This document shows, piece after piece, positions 14,294-23,278 of a DNA stretch of 45,888 nt. Both the position numbers and the translations under genes were made by a program. The first letter of the stretch is position 1. Each line of letters begins with the position of its first letter. The notes beneath the pieces are model-generated. The model saw only the letters and a program-made list of their open reading frames with translations, had not been told where the DNA came from and did no database searches. The stretch is from Candidatus Bipolaricaulota bacterium. GTDB taxonomy: Bacteria; Bipolaricaulota; Bipolaricaulia; RBG-16-55-9. The DNA lies in the NCBI GenBank assembly GCA_026982655.1, contig JALSGO010000139.1, positions 1 through 45,888 of the forward strand, written 5' to 3'.

Positions 14294-16456
14294 ATGAGAG
14301 GTCGGACCGGCGTAGCTCCTCTGCTCGGATGGATCCTGTGGGTCGTCGGAACCGTGGGAGGGGGCATCGTTCTTATCCCCTTTGGCGAGGCCAAGGCCCA
14401 AGTTCCTTCACCTACACCCAGCCCTACAGTATTTTTCACCCTGCAGCAGGGGGACTTCAGCGCGACCTTGGTGCCGCTCAAGAACCCGCAAGACGTCGTG
14501 CAGTTTTACAATTACGCCAACTTTCAGTCCAACACGGGACTGGAGACGGTCGGGCGAAGTCTCCTCTTCTTCTACGAGGACACTACGAGCGGAACGCTCA
14601 GCTTGGTCGTCCTCCACGGGCGCACCGATGCAACCCCAGGAAGCGCGACCTTCGCATTTGAAGGCCTTCCCGAGGGGGTTCAGTTCCTGGTACAAGACGA
14701 CCCCGATGACGTCTGGTCGTTGACGCCCCCTACAGCCCAGGTGAGCTGGACCTGGCAGCCGGGGTTCAGCGACGGGCTCGCCCTGGGACCCCTTCCTGAG
14801 AGCTTCCAGATCACGATCACCCCCCAGTTCGGCGCGGGGATCTTGGAGTTCGCCGCCCTCAGTGGAGAGCTCCCGAACCCCGAGACGATCCTGCTGCCCA
14901 GTCTGACGGCCCCCATCACGCTTACGGCCCAGTTCGGCATCCCTCCGGTGGCGGACTTCACCTTCAGCCCGGAGACGCCGGGGGTGGGCGTCTCGGTGAC
15001 GTTCGACGCGCGGGCCTCGCGCCCCTCCCCCGGACGGGCCATCGTGCGCTACGAGTGGGACTTCAACGGAGATGGGATCTTCGAGGTGAGCACCGCCTCG
15101 CCCACCATCGAGCACACCTTCACCGAGGTGGGCGAGTTCGCCGTAACCTTGAAGGTGATCGACGATCAGGGCATCACGGCCACCGTCACGAAGACCGTTC
15201 GGATCGTAGAGGTAAGCGTGCGGGCCATCCGCCGCATCTCCACCCCCGAGGTCGCGCCGGGCTTCACCTTCCGGGTGACGGTCGAGATCGAGGCCGGACT
15301 GCCCGTCAACGGCTTGGGGTTGGACGAGGACCTCCCTCCGGGGTTCGAGGTGACCCCCATCGACACAGGCGGTGCGACCTTCAAGCGGGCGGAGACGCAG
15401 TTCGTCTGGGCGGAGACGATCCAGGCCAACGAGATCCGCCGGGTCGTGTACGATGTGACCGTGCGGCCCGAGGCGGCGTTGGGGCCGCTGCCGCGCGTCT
15501 TCGAGATCACGGGGACGCTGGAGAGCGCCTCCCCCGCCTTCTTGACGACCGTATCGGGGGAATCGGAGATCGCCTTGGTGGACTGCCTCTCCATCCCCGT
15601 GGCCGTCGCCCACCTCACGCTCCAGGACGTCGTCAATCTGCGTCTGGACGAGTACATCACCGCGGATCAGCTCCAGCGGGCCTTCTCCTACTGGCTGGAG
15701 GACGCGGGAGTCCCCGCCACCTGCGACGCACAGGTGACCTTCGAGATCATGAAGAAGCTGGTGGCCCGGCAGCTGGAGGGCATCCCCGTCGACCAAGAGA
15801 TCCCCGATCAGCCCGCCCAGGGAGCGATGGTGGTGCGCTCGATCCTCACCCCGCTCCCCTTCTCGCAAGTCTACCTGCCGGGGGACACCGCCGGCCGGGT
15901 CTTCACCGTCAAGCTGGAGCTCGAAGCCCTCACGGACCTTGCAGGCTTCGGCGTGCGGGAGATCTTCCCCGTCCGCTGGGAGATCAAGCCCATCGACAGC
16001 GGAGGAGCCGTCTTCAAGCGCCCCACCCGCGAGTGGGTCTTCTCCGAGAAGCTGGCGGCGGGGCAGCGGCGCACGATCGTCTACGAGGTGACCGTGCCCG
16101 CCGAGGACGTCAGCACCGGGACCGTGCGGTTCCAGGGGAGCAGCCAGAGCGTGATCCCCCGCTTCGAGGCCCTCACCGGAGGCGACACGGAAGTGCAGCT
16201 GGTGGAGTGCCTCTCCGTCCCAGTGGCGATCGCCCACCTCGACACCGTGGAGAACGACATCGATGTTACGCTCTCGAACCTCATCCAGTTCGATCAGATC
16301 CAGGCCGCGATCGCCTTCTGGCTCGAGGACGTGGACGTGCCTGGCACCTGCGGCCAGATGATCGACTTCGACATGATCAAGACGCTCATCGCCCACTGGC
16401 TGACGGACACGCCGGTGGACCGCCCGCTCCCCGGAGCGGCCGCTCCGCCGAACTGA
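14294..16456 (+). CDS. Secreted PKD-domain protein with two copies of a paired module
   Basis: A 720-residue exported protein. The signal peptide (residues 1-35) has cleavage motif AKA|Q. Residues 40-210 form an unassigned beta-rich region. A PKD domain (about 216-305) carries the RYEWDFNGDGIFE core. Two copies of a two-part unit follow: a beta-rich module (about 305-425 and 509-635; GLGLDEDLPPGFEVTPIDTG-like) and a helical module (about 430-500 and 636-715) with paired YWLEDAGVP..C and LVARQLEGIPVD segments that resemble a degenerate dockerin/EF-hand pair. The ATG at 14294 follows AAGGAGG; the frame extends to 14192 but that part is not signal-like. It heads a three-gene set. Function is unknown; surface adhesion or scaffold is inference. 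Confidence 0.8.
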   Translation: MRGRTGVAPLLGWILWVVGTVGGGIVLIPFGEAKAQVPSPTPSPTVFFTLQQGDFSATLVPLKNPQDVVQFYNYANFQSNTGLETVGRSLLFFYEDTTSGTLSLVVLHGRTDATPGSATFAFEGLPEGVQFLVQDDPDDVWSLTPPTAQVSWTWQPGFSDGLALGPLPESFQITITPQFGAGILEFAALSGELPNPETILLPSLTAPITLTAQFGIPPVADFTFSPETPGVGVSVTFDARASRPSPGRAIVRYEWDFNGDGIFEVSTASPTIEHTFTEVGEFAVTLKVIDDQGITATVTKTVRIVEVSVRAIRRISTPEVAPGFTFRVTVEIEAGLPVNGLGLDEDLPPGFEVTPIDTGGATFKRAETQFVWAETIQANEIRRVVYDVTVRPEAALGPLPRVFEITGTLESASPAFLTTVSGESEIALVDCLSIPVAVAHLTLQDVVNLRLDEYITADQLQRAFSYWLEDAGVPATCDAQVTFEIMKKLVARQLEGIPVDQEIPDQPAQGAMVVRSILTPLPFSQVYLPGDTAGRVFTVKLELEALTDLAGFGVREIFPVRWEIKPIDSGGAVFKRPTREWVFSEKLAAGQRRTIVYEVTVPAEDVSTGTVRFQGSSQSVIPRFEALTGGDTEVQLVECLSVPVAIAHLDTVENDIDVTLSNLIQFDQIQAAIAFWLEDVDVPGTCGQMIDFDMIKTLIAHWLTDTPVDRPLPGAAAPPN

Positions 16457-16505
16457 ACCAAACGAAGAAAAGGTGCACGAAGGGGAAAAGGAGGGCGAGG
16501 AGGCG

Positions 16506-18788
16506 ATGACGGGGATGGCTTACCGACAACGGCCTAGGAACGACCGGAAGAAACGACAACGACAGGGACAGGCATGGAGCAGCCTCCACGAGAGGCAGGG
16601 GCGCGCGCGAAGCTTGCCGGCGTTCGCCTTGCTGGCGCTGCTTTTGGGGATCTCCTTGGTCCCGGGGAGCCCTCAAGCGCAACCTCCGGTAGAGACGGTG
16701 ACTACGCCGCTGTTGAACGTCCGGTTGGGGCTGACCCCGGACCGAGTCTTTCTCCGGGGATCCGGGGCCGAGCCGGAGCGAACGACGCTCACCTTGTCTC
16801 TGGAAGCTGCAAGCCGTCCCCAGCGCATGGTAGCCGACGTGGTGCTCGTCGTGGACCGCTCGGCCAGCTTTCCCATCGAGGACGCTGCGGAGGCCGCGGA
16901 GCGCATCCTGGACCGCCTAGGGTTCGAGGACCGCGTGGCCTTGGTCTCCTTTGCCACGGAGGCCCGCTTGGACGTGCGCTTGGTGCCCGCCGCGCGATCG
17001 CAGGCGATTCGGGAGGCCCTTCGCGGACTCGTCCCCGAGGGCAAGACCGCGTTGGGAGAAGGGATGGCCGTCGCCACCGAAGAGCTCAGCCTGGCCGGTC
17101 GACCCGAGGCGGAGCGCTTACAAATTCTCCTCACCGACGGGCGGACGAACTACGGGCGCGACCCCTTAGAAGAGGCGCGCAAGGCCGCCGACCGGGGAAT
17201 CGTCATCTACCCTGTGGGCGTGGGCCGGTCCGTCAATCGGGCCCTCTTGGAGGAGATCGCCCGCATCACCGGAGGGGTCTTCTTCCCTGCCTTTCACGAC
17301 GCGATCGTCGACCGCATCCTACAAATCTCGATCGACCCGAACGATCCGCTGATCCGTGATGTGCAAATCGTTCAGACCCTAGCCCCCGAGCTGCGCTACG
17401 AGCAAGCCTTGGAGAACCCGCCGTCCCAGGTCCTCTCGAACCCCGACGGCTCGACGACTCTCCGGTGGACCCTGACCGACCTGCGCCCGGGCGATCGCTG
17501 GCAGACCCAATTGCAGATCAGCGGAGAACAGGAGGGAACCTGGGCTCTCACCGCTGCGCCCTCCCAGATTCGCTACCGCGACTTCCGGGGACGCGAGGTC
17601 ACGCGGGACCTTCCTCTCCTCTCCCTGGAGGTCCGCCCCCGCCCACCGCTCGTCACCGCCGACTTCCTCTTCGAACCCCGCAACCCCACCCGTTTCGACG
17701 AAGTCCGCTTCTTCGACCGCAGCACCGTGGAAGCCGGACAGATCGTGGCCTGGAGGTGGGACTTCGGCGACGGAACGACCTCCACGGAGCGCAACCCCAC
17801 CCATCGCTTCCCGGCCGACGGCACCTATCGGGTTACGCTCACGGTCACCAGCGATCAGGGCGTGCAGGAGAGCGCTGTTCAGACGATCACCGTCTTTACC
17901 CCTCCGCAGACGGTAGAAGCCGCTTTCCGCTTTGAACCGGAGAACCCCACGCTCTTTGACGAGGTGCGCTTCTTCGACGAGACGACTCTCAACCGGGGCA
18001 AGATCGCAAGGTGGGTTTGGGACTTCGGCGACGGGACACGAGCCTTCGAACCCAACCCCACGCACCGCTTCCCGGCCGATGGGGAATACACCGTGACCCT
18101 GACCGTCACCAGCGATGAAGGGGTAGAAGCCGTCACCCGCCGTACGATCACCGTCTTCACCCCCGAGCTCAGCGTCCGACGCACCATTGACACCTACATC
18201 CCCGTGGACCAGACGATCCCCGGCCAGACGTTCCGTGTGACCGTCCAGATCCGGGCGAACACGCGCATCCACGGCGCAGGACTCGACGAGAACGTCCCCC
18301 AGGACTGGGTGGTGCGCCCCATTGACAACTCCACCGCCGAGCTGCGCCTGGAAGACCTACAGTGGCTCTTCACTGAGGTGTTAGAACCCGGCACCGTCAA
18401 GACGATCGTCTACGAGGTCACGGTCCCCGACGACGAGACGCCGGGGACGTACCGCATCGACGGGACGCTCAGCAGCGCCTCACCGCGGGTGAGCCTTCCC
18501 GTCACGGGAGACACCCAGATCGAGATCCTGTCAGGCTTCCCCATCCGGGTGGTGATCGCTCACTGGGATGGAAGCAATCGTTCCTTGGATCTTCAGGGCT
18601 TTCCCACCCACAAGATCGACCTGAACCAGATCCTGCAGGCGATCTCCTGGTGGCGGGAGGGCATGGAAGTACCCTTCACGGAGGACGCCGCCGGAAACAA
18701 GCAGAAGATCGACTTCCGCACCATGCAAGAGCTGGTCGCCTACTGGCTCACGGACACCTCCGTCTTCGAGCCGCTGCCGGGGGAGTAA
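16506..18788 (+). CDS. Secreted VWA- and PKD-domain protein
   Basis: A 760-residue exported protein with a long basic N-region and a hydrophobic signal segment (about residues 35-59, ending PQAQ). A von Willebrand A domain (about 107-271) has an intact MIDAS: D-x-S-x-S at about 115 (VVDRSAS), the threonine in GKTALGEGM and the aspartate of LLTDGRT. Two PKD domains (about 384-465 and 471-551) each carry W-D-F-G-D-G-T. One beta module (about 553-675) and one helical C-terminal module (about 678-760, AISWWREGMEV...LVAYWLTDTSV) are shared with the preceding protein. A GTG at 16473 and an ATG at 16515 are other possible starts. A metal-dependent ligand-binding role is likely from the MIDAS; the ligand is unknown. 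Confidence 0.82.
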   Translation: MTGMAYRQRPRNDRKKRQRQGQAWSSLHERQGRARSLPAFALLALLLGISLVPGSPQAQPPVETVTTPLLNVRLGLTPDRVFLRGSGAEPERTTLTLSLEAASRPQRMVADVVLVVDRSASFPIEDAAEAAERILDRLGFEDRVALVSFATEARLDVRLVPAARSQAIREALRGLVPEGKTALGEGMAVATEELSLAGRPEAERLQILLTDGRTNYGRDPLEEARKAADRGIVIYPVGVGRSVNRALLEEIARITGGVFFPAFHDAIVDRILQISIDPNDPLIRDVQIVQTLAPELRYEQALENPPSQVLSNPDGSTTLRWTLTDLRPGDRWQTQLQISGEQEGTWALTAAPSQIRYRDFRGREVTRDLPLLSLEVRPRPPLVTADFLFEPRNPTRFDEVRFFDRSTVEAGQIVAWRWDFGDGTTSTERNPTHRFPADGTYRVTLTVTSDQGVQESAVQTITVFTPPQTVEAAFRFEPENPTLFDEVRFFDETTLNRGKIARWVWDFGDGTRAFEPNPTHRFPADGEYTVTLTVTSDEGVEAVTRRTITVFTPELSVRRTIDTYIPVDQTIPGQTFRVTVQIRANTRIHGAGLDENVPQDWVVRPIDNSTAELRLEDLQWLFTEVLEPGTVKTIVYEVTVPDDETPGTYRIDGTLSSASPRVSLPVTGDTQIEILSGFPIRVVIAHWDGSNRSLDLQGFPTHKIDLNQILQAISWWREGMEVPFTEDAAGNKQKIDFRTMQELVAYWLTDTSVFEPLPGE

Positions 18789-18812
18789 ATTGCCCGCAGA
18801 GTACGAGAAACA

Positions 18813-18836
18813 GAGACGGAGATGGAGACAGAGACG
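18813..18836 (+). repeat. Four tandem purine hexamers
   Basis: GAGACG, GAGATG, GAGACA, GAGACG in the gap between the second and third PKD-protein genes. It is upstream of the likely ribosome site of the third gene. Confidence 0.6.
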
Positions 18837-18862
18837 GAAAACCTCGAGGATGTGAGAGAACC

Positions 18863-19609
18863 ATGGACATGCGCGTGCGCAGACGAACTCCTTGGGGGAT
18901 CCTTGGGTTTGCGGGTGCCTTCACCCTTACCCTGAGCCTGCTCCTCCTTCTGGGCACGGCCCACGCCCAGACGGGAAGCGGTCCCCGAGCCGATTTCCTC
19001 TTTGAACCCCCAGATCCCGACATCAACACGGAGGTGCTCTTCGACGCCAGCGGCTCCTCTCCCGATGTGGTCCGCTACGAGTGGGACTTCGACGGGGATG
19101 GGGTCTTTGAGATCCGCACCGACGAGCCGACCGTGACGTATCTCTTCGACGAAAGCGGCTCCCATCGGGTGACGTTGCAGGTCACGGACGGCGCCGGGGT
19201 TCAGGCCCTCACCGCGCAAGACGTGCGGGTGCGCACGGCGCCCGTGCGGGTCCGGCGGGTCATCGAGAGCCCCCTGGAGGGCTACCGCGTCCCGGCGGGA
19301 AGCGCCTTCCAGGTCACCGTCGAGATCGTGGTGAACGAGACGATCAACGGGCTGGGACTGGACGAGGACCTTCCGGAGGGCTGGCGGGTGGGATCCGTGG
19401 ACCCCGAGGGGGCGGCCTTCAAGGGCTCCGAGGCCCAGTGGCTCTGGTTCCGAACCCTCACCCCGGGGGAAGAGCTTCGCGTGGTCTATCAAGTGACGGT
19501 CCCGCGGGGCACCCGCCCCGACGTCTTCGAGATTCAGGGGGTAGTGAGCAGCTTCTCGCCCCGCTTCCGCATCGAGATCCCGGGGGATCGGGAGATCCGG
19601 GTCTTCTGA
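18863..19609 (+). CDS. Secreted PKD-domain protein, short form
   Basis: A 248-residue exported protein with a signal peptide (residues 1-35, ending AHA|Q), one PKD domain (about 41-120, YEWDFDGDGVFE) and one beta module (about 122-248, GLGLDEDLPEGWRVGSVDPEG). It is the minimal form of the preceding two proteins and ends exactly where their helical C-terminal module would begin, as if that module had been lost or never added. The ATG at 18863 follows CGAGGA; a second ATG at 18869 is possible. It is the last gene of the plus-strand cluster and faces the ABC operon. Confidence 0.78.
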   Translation: MDMRVRRRTPWGILGFAGAFTLTLSLLLLLGTAHAQTGSGPRADFLFEPPDPDINTEVLFDASGSSPDVVRYEWDFDGDGVFEIRTDEPTVTYLFDESGSHRVTLQVTDGAGVQALTAQDVRVRTAPVRVRRVIESPLEGYRVPAGSAFQVTVEIVVNETINGLGLDEDLPEGWRVGSVDPEGAAFKGSEAQWLWFRTLTPGEELRVVYQVTVPRGTRPDVFEIQGVVSSFSPRFRIEIPGDREIRVF

Positions 19610-19623
19610 TGCTCTTCTGATGC
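19602..19623 (+). repeat. 11-bp tandem duplication across a stop codon
   Basis: TCTTCTGATGC occurs twice without a gap. The first copy contains the last codon and TGA stop of the third PKD-protein gene. Confidence 0.85.
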
Positions 19624-19624
19624 A

Positions 19625-19654
19625 GGGGAGGAAGGCCTAAGACCCTTCCCCTCC
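19625..19654. terminator. Possible bidirectional hairpin between converging operons
   Basis: GGGGAGGAAGG (19625-19635) pairs with CCTTCCCCTCC (19644-19654) with one G-T pair and one mismatch. It overlaps the stop codon of the minus-strand permease and has no T-run on either side. Confidence 0.3.
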
Positions 19655-20410
19655 CGAGAACTCCATCCGCGAGAAGCGCCAGGCGGCCAGCGCTACGAGC
19701 CCGACCGCAAGCCCCAGGAGCACACCCAAGCTCGCTCCCAAAGAGGGCTCGATGGGCTCGCCCACCCCCAGGAGGGCCCGCTCCACGGCCACGGCGTAGT
19801 GCCGCACGCTCAGTTGAGAAGCCGCGTCCGAGATGCGGCTGAACAGCCCCTCCCAGACGATCACGTAGACGAGCCCCAGGAGCAGGGCCCGCGGGGTCCA
19901 GACGCTCAGCACGAGGAAGAGGGCGCCGTAGGCCGGAAGGGCCGCGAAGGTGGCCAGCACCAGCCGCCCCACCATCGACCCCTCCGGCAGGAGCAACGCA
20001 GCTCCCACCGCCGTGCTGAGCCCCGCGAGAAAAAGAGCTCCCAGCAGGGCCCCCGCGTACTTCGAGACGACGATCGCCCCCCGCGAGAGGGGCTTCAACC
20101 ACACATAGGGAAGCGTATCCCCGTCGATCTCCTCCCTCAGCGCGGGGACCGTCAAGAGCAACGCGATCAGGGGATAGAGGAGCGGGAGCTGGAAACCCTC
20201 GAAGAGATCCCGCAGGAACGCGACGCGGAGCTCCCGATCCGCCAGCTCCTGGGCGAGCTCCGCATCCAGGCGGCCCGCCTGCAGCACGACCGCCACGATG
20301 AGCGCCGGGAGCACCGCGAGGAAGCCCAAGAAGACCCATCGTCCGGGCCGATGCCGACCGAGGGCCTGCCGCAGCGTAAACCGCACCAACGAGAGCTCGA
20401 GTATGCTCAT
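19637..20410 (-). CDS. ABC-2 type transporter permease
   Basis: A 257-residue integral membrane protein with about six hydrophobic spans (first at about residues 25-45, then 73-92, 115-137, 145-165, 170-190 and 225-247). It has the ABC-2 export permease layout, with a REEIDGDTLPYVWLKPLSRG segment in the cytoplasmic loop typical of NatB/YadH-like permeases. It starts seven bases after the stop of the ATPase gene upstream, with which it should form an exporter. The substrate is not evident. It is the last gene of the long minus-strand cluster. Confidence 0.8.
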   Translation of the reverse strand: MSILELSLVRFTLRQALGRHRPGRWVFLGFLAVLPALIVAVVLQAGRLDAELAQELADRELRVAFLRDLFEGFQLPLLYPLIALLLTVPALREEIDGDTLPYVWLKPLSRGAIVVSKYAGALLGALFLAGLSTAVGAALLLPEGSMVGRLVLATFAALPAYGALFLVLSVWTPRALLLGLVYVIVWEGLFSRISDAASQLSVRHYAVAVERALLGVGEPIEPSLGASLGVLLGLAVGLVALAAWRFSRMEFSGGEGS

Positions 20411-20417
20411 ACGAAAA

Positions 20418-21350
20418 TCAGCGGGTCACCAAGTACCGAAAGACGCTCTCTAGGTCCTCGTCGAGGCCGCGGATCTCCCGAAGGCGGATGCCCGCCTCCA
20501 CGGCGAGCTTGGGCAGCTCTTGATAGAAGCGCTCCGGCTCCGTGACCTCCACGATCACCCTTCCCCCATCGATCGCGTCGAAGTCCACCCCGCGCACGGG
20601 GGCCCGCTCGGTGAGGAGCGCCGCCAGCCTCTTCGGGTCGCTGGCCGCAAGGGCCACCTTGTGAGGCCGGTCCTCCATCGCTTCCCGGAGGGCGTGGAAG
20701 TCCCCCTGTGCCAGCAGCCGCCCTTTGTGGATGAGCACGATCTGCGAGGCCATCCTCTCGACCTCATGGAGGATGTGGGAGGAGACGACCACCGTCTTGC
20801 CCTCCTCCCCTAAAGCGCGGATGATCTGTATAAGCGTCCGCCGTTGGGCGGGGTCTGTCCCCTTGAGCGGCTCGTCCAAGAGCAGCACCTCCGGGTCGTG
20901 CAGCAGGCTCTGCGCGACCTTGATGCGCTGGCGCATCCCCCGGCTGTAGGCCCCGATCCGCTTGTCCCGCTCTTTCCCTAGATCCACCCGTTCGAGAGCC
21001 CGCTCCGCCGCCTCGCGAGGGTTGGGGAGTTTGTGAAGCCGGGCGCACAGCTCCAAGAACTCCATCCCCGTGAGAAAGTCATAAAGACGCTCGCTCTCGG
21101 GGCAGTACCCGATGCGCGCGTACAGCGAGGGGTCGCGGCGGGGGGAGCTCCCGAGCACGCGCACCCGGCCCGTCGTGGGGACCAAGAGCCCGGCCAAAAG
21201 CTTCAGCAGCGTGGTCTTCCCCGCGCCGTTGGGGCCCAACAGTCCGACCACCCCCGGGCGAATCTCGAGGGAGACGTCGCTTAGGGCCACCACGTTTCCG
21301 TAGCGCTTCGTGACCCCTTCGATCCGGATCGTCGCCTCGCCCAACGGCAT
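20418..21350 (-). CDS. ABC transporter ATP-binding protein
   Basis: A 310-residue ABC ATPase: Walker A GPNGAGKTT (about residues 38-46), signature YSRGM in place of LSGGQ, Walker B VLLLDEP, and a switch histidine (SSHILHEVERM). The D-loop reads LKGTDP where most relatives have TSGLDP. A C-terminal extension of about 90 residues resembles the regulatory tail of bacitracin/NatA-type exporters. The start overlaps the stop of the upstream permease (ATGA); the open frame continues upstream but lies inside that permease gene. It pairs with the permeases on either side. Confidence 0.88.
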   Translation of the reverse strand: MPLGEATIRIEGVTKRYGNVVALSDVSLEIRPGVVGLLGPNGAGKTTLLKLLAGLLVPTTGRVRVLGSSPRRDPSLYARIGYCPESERLYDFLTGMEFLELCARLHKLPNPREAAERALERVDLGKERDKRIGAYSRGMRQRIKVAQSLLHDPEVLLLDEPLKGTDPAQRRTLIQIIRALGEEGKTVVVSSHILHEVERMASQIVLIHKGRLLAQGDFHALREAMEDRPHKVALAASDPKRLAALLTERAPVRGVDFDAIDGGRVIVEVTEPERFYQELPKLAVEAGIRLREIRGLDEDLESVFRYLVTR

Positions 21351-22297
21351 CAGAGGGCCTCCTTCCGGAAGCGGAGCCACGCCGCCGCCCACGAGACCGC
21401 AACGACCCAAGCGGTCCCCAGCCCGTAGACCCAGGGGGAGTAGGGCTCCAGCCGCACGCCCTCCTCGCGGACGACGTCCTCCTCGATCTGCACCATGACC
21501 GACACCTCGATGGGCTCCATCAGCCCAAAGAGCGCGTTCTTCACCTGATGAGCGTAGTCCTCGACGTCGACGAGGAGCACCCAGCGCTCGCCCACCAGGA
21601 AGAGGAGCATCCCGCTCACCAGCCCCAGGAGGAAGAGGAGTCCGATGATCGCCCCGGCGGCGTACGTGCGGCTCGAGGTCAGCGAGGAGATCCCCAGCGC
21701 CAGGCTCCCGTAGAAGATCCCCAACACGGGCCCTGCGGCAAGCAGCGCCCCCAGGTCCCGCAGGTGCTCCCGGACGTAGAGAAGCGCGTCGGGGGCGAGG
21801 AACGCCTTCCCCACGAAGAGCAGGAGCGCGGGGCCCAGGGCGAAGAGCGTAAGCCCCCCGATCCCCGCCAACCCCTTCATCAACAGATACTCGTGCACGT
21901 AGAGGGGACGGGCCAGATAGAGGGGGTAGACGCGATACCGCCGATCGTTGCAGACGAGGTCCGGGACGATCAGCGCGCTGAGCAGGAGGAGGACCAGCCC
22001 GATGGAGCTGTAAAAGCCGCTGAAGGGGTTGACGAGCCAAGAGGGGATCCCCGGTCCGCCGCCGAAGGCGTCCGCCAGCTGGCTCGTAAGCAGAAAGAAG
22101 AGGAAGATCCCCAGCTCGATCATCAGGACGAGCAGCACCAACACCTTATACTTCCCGCTCTTGCCCGCCCCCAGCGCCCGCCGGAGGTCCTCCATCATCA
22201 ACCCGAGGATCGCTGCCCAACGGGCGACGTAGCGCCCCTCATAGGGGCGATAGCCGAGGTCGTAGATCTTCCCCTCCGGCTGTTGATGTTGAGTCAT
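21350..22297 (-). CDS. ABC-2 type transporter permease with GKIYDLGYRPYEG N-terminus
   Basis: A 315-residue membrane protein. The N-terminal motif IYDLGYRPYEG is typical of a family of ABC-2 permeases found with NatA-like ATPases. About six membrane spans follow (about 50-72, 95-113, 140-165, 180-205, 212-235 and 288-308), with a long extracytoplasmic loop before the last. It overlaps both neighbouring ATPase genes by ATGA, so it is tightly coupled to them. The substrate is unknown. Confidence 0.82.
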   Translation of the reverse strand: MTQHQQPEGKIYDLGYRPYEGRYVARWAAILGLMMEDLRRALGAGKSGKYKVLVLLVLMIELGIFLFFLLTSQLADAFGGGPGIPSWLVNPFSGFYSSIGLVLLLLSALIVPDLVCNDRRYRVYPLYLARPLYVHEYLLMKGLAGIGGLTLFALGPALLLFVGKAFLAPDALLYVREHLRDLGALLAAGPVLGIFYGSLALGISSLTSSRTYAAGAIIGLLFLLGLVSGMLLFLVGERWVLLVDVEDYAHQVKNALFGLMEPIEVSVMVQIEEDVVREEGVRLEPYSPWVYGLGTAWVVAVSWAAAWLRFRKEAL

Positions 22298-23277
22298 CCG
22301 GAAGCCTCCCCGTACAGCTCCAGATAGAGCTCCTCGAGGGAGCGACTCGGGCGCTCCATCCGTCGCAGCTGCGCTCCCGTCGCAGCCGCCGCCTCCACGA
22401 TGATATCATAGACCGTCTCGGGGTCGTCTTGAGCTTGAGAGGGAGGAGAAGGAGCGTAAACGAGGATCTCGCTCCCCCGCTCCTCGGCGCGCAGGCCCCT
22501 CTCTTGGAGTTTCTGCAAGAAGGCTCCGCGGTCGCCGACGATCCGGACCGCCACGCCCTCGTGGACGCCGCGTACCAGCTCTTGAAGGGGCCCCTGGGCG
22601 AGGAGCTGCCCCGCCCTCAGGATGATCACGCGATCGCAGGTCTTCTCCACGTCGGGGAGGAGGTGGGTGGACAGCACCAGACTGAGTCGCATCTTGGCGC
22701 GGATCTCGCGGATGAGGTCGAGCATCTCCTCGCGGCCCTGGGGGTCGAGGCCGCTGGTGGGCTCGTCCAACAGCACGAGCCGGGGGGAGTGCACCAGGGC
22801 TTGGGCCAGCTTGACCCGCTGCTTCATCCCCGTACTATACCCCCCGATGGGGCGGTAGCGCTCCTCGCCTAAGCCCACCAGATGGAGCACGTCGTGGGTC
22901 CGCTGTACAGCCGTCTCCTTGGGCAGCCCCGAGAGCCTCCCTAAGCGCACCAGCAAATCGAAGGCGCTGTAATCAGGGGGAAGGCAGTCGTCTTCGGGCA
23001 TGTAGCCCACCCGACGGCGCAGCTCCAAGGCCTCCCGGGGGCGGGAGACGTCGTAGCCCAGCACGCGCGCGGAGCCCGCCGTCGGACGGAGAAGACCCAA
23101 CACCAGCTTGATGAAGGTGGTCTTTCCGGCCCCGTTCTCCCCCAAAAGCCCGATGCTCCCCTCCGGGATCCGGAGGGTGAGCCCCTCGAGCGCGGGAACG
23201 CCGTTATAGTGCTTCGTGAGGTTTTCGCATTGGATGGCGGGGTGGGGGGCGGAAGCGGGGCCGGAGCCCGTCATCAT
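22294..23277 (-). CDS. ABC transporter ATP-binding protein
   Basis: A 327-residue ABC ATPase: Walker A GENGAGKTT (about residues 44-52), signature YSTGM followed by KQRVKLAQAL, Walker B LVLLDEPTSGLDP, and switch STHLLPDVE. A C-terminal tail of about 100 residues ends in RSLEELYLELYGE, the usual helix of this exporter class. Its ATG is one base after the rplQ stop, with no Shine-Dalgarno sequence, so translation depends on ribosomes finishing rplQ. A second ATG at 23274 is equally possible. Confidence 0.88.
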   Translation of the reverse strand: MMTGSGPASAPHPAIQCENLTKHYNGVPALEGLTLRIPEGSIGLLGENGAGKTTFIKLVLGLLRPTAGSARVLGYDVSRPREALELRRRVGYMPEDDCLPPDYSAFDLLVRLGRLSGLPKETAVQRTHDVLHLVGLGEERYRPIGGYSTGMKQRVKLAQALVHSPRLVLLDEPTSGLDPQGREEMLDLIREIRAKMRLSLVLSTHLLPDVEKTCDRVIILRAGQLLAQGPLQELVRGVHEGVAVRIVGDRGAFLQKLQERGLRAEERGSEILVYAPSPPSQAQDDPETVYDIIVEAAAATGAQLRRMERPSRSLEELYLELYGEASG

Positions 23278-23278
23278 G

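Noticed and set aside
14408-16396. Long minus-strand frames opposite the PKD gene, rpoC (41896-44205) and fusA (38708-40822)
   Set aside because: These are codon-position shadows of strongly supported genes; their sequences are His/Asp/Leu-rich without motifs.
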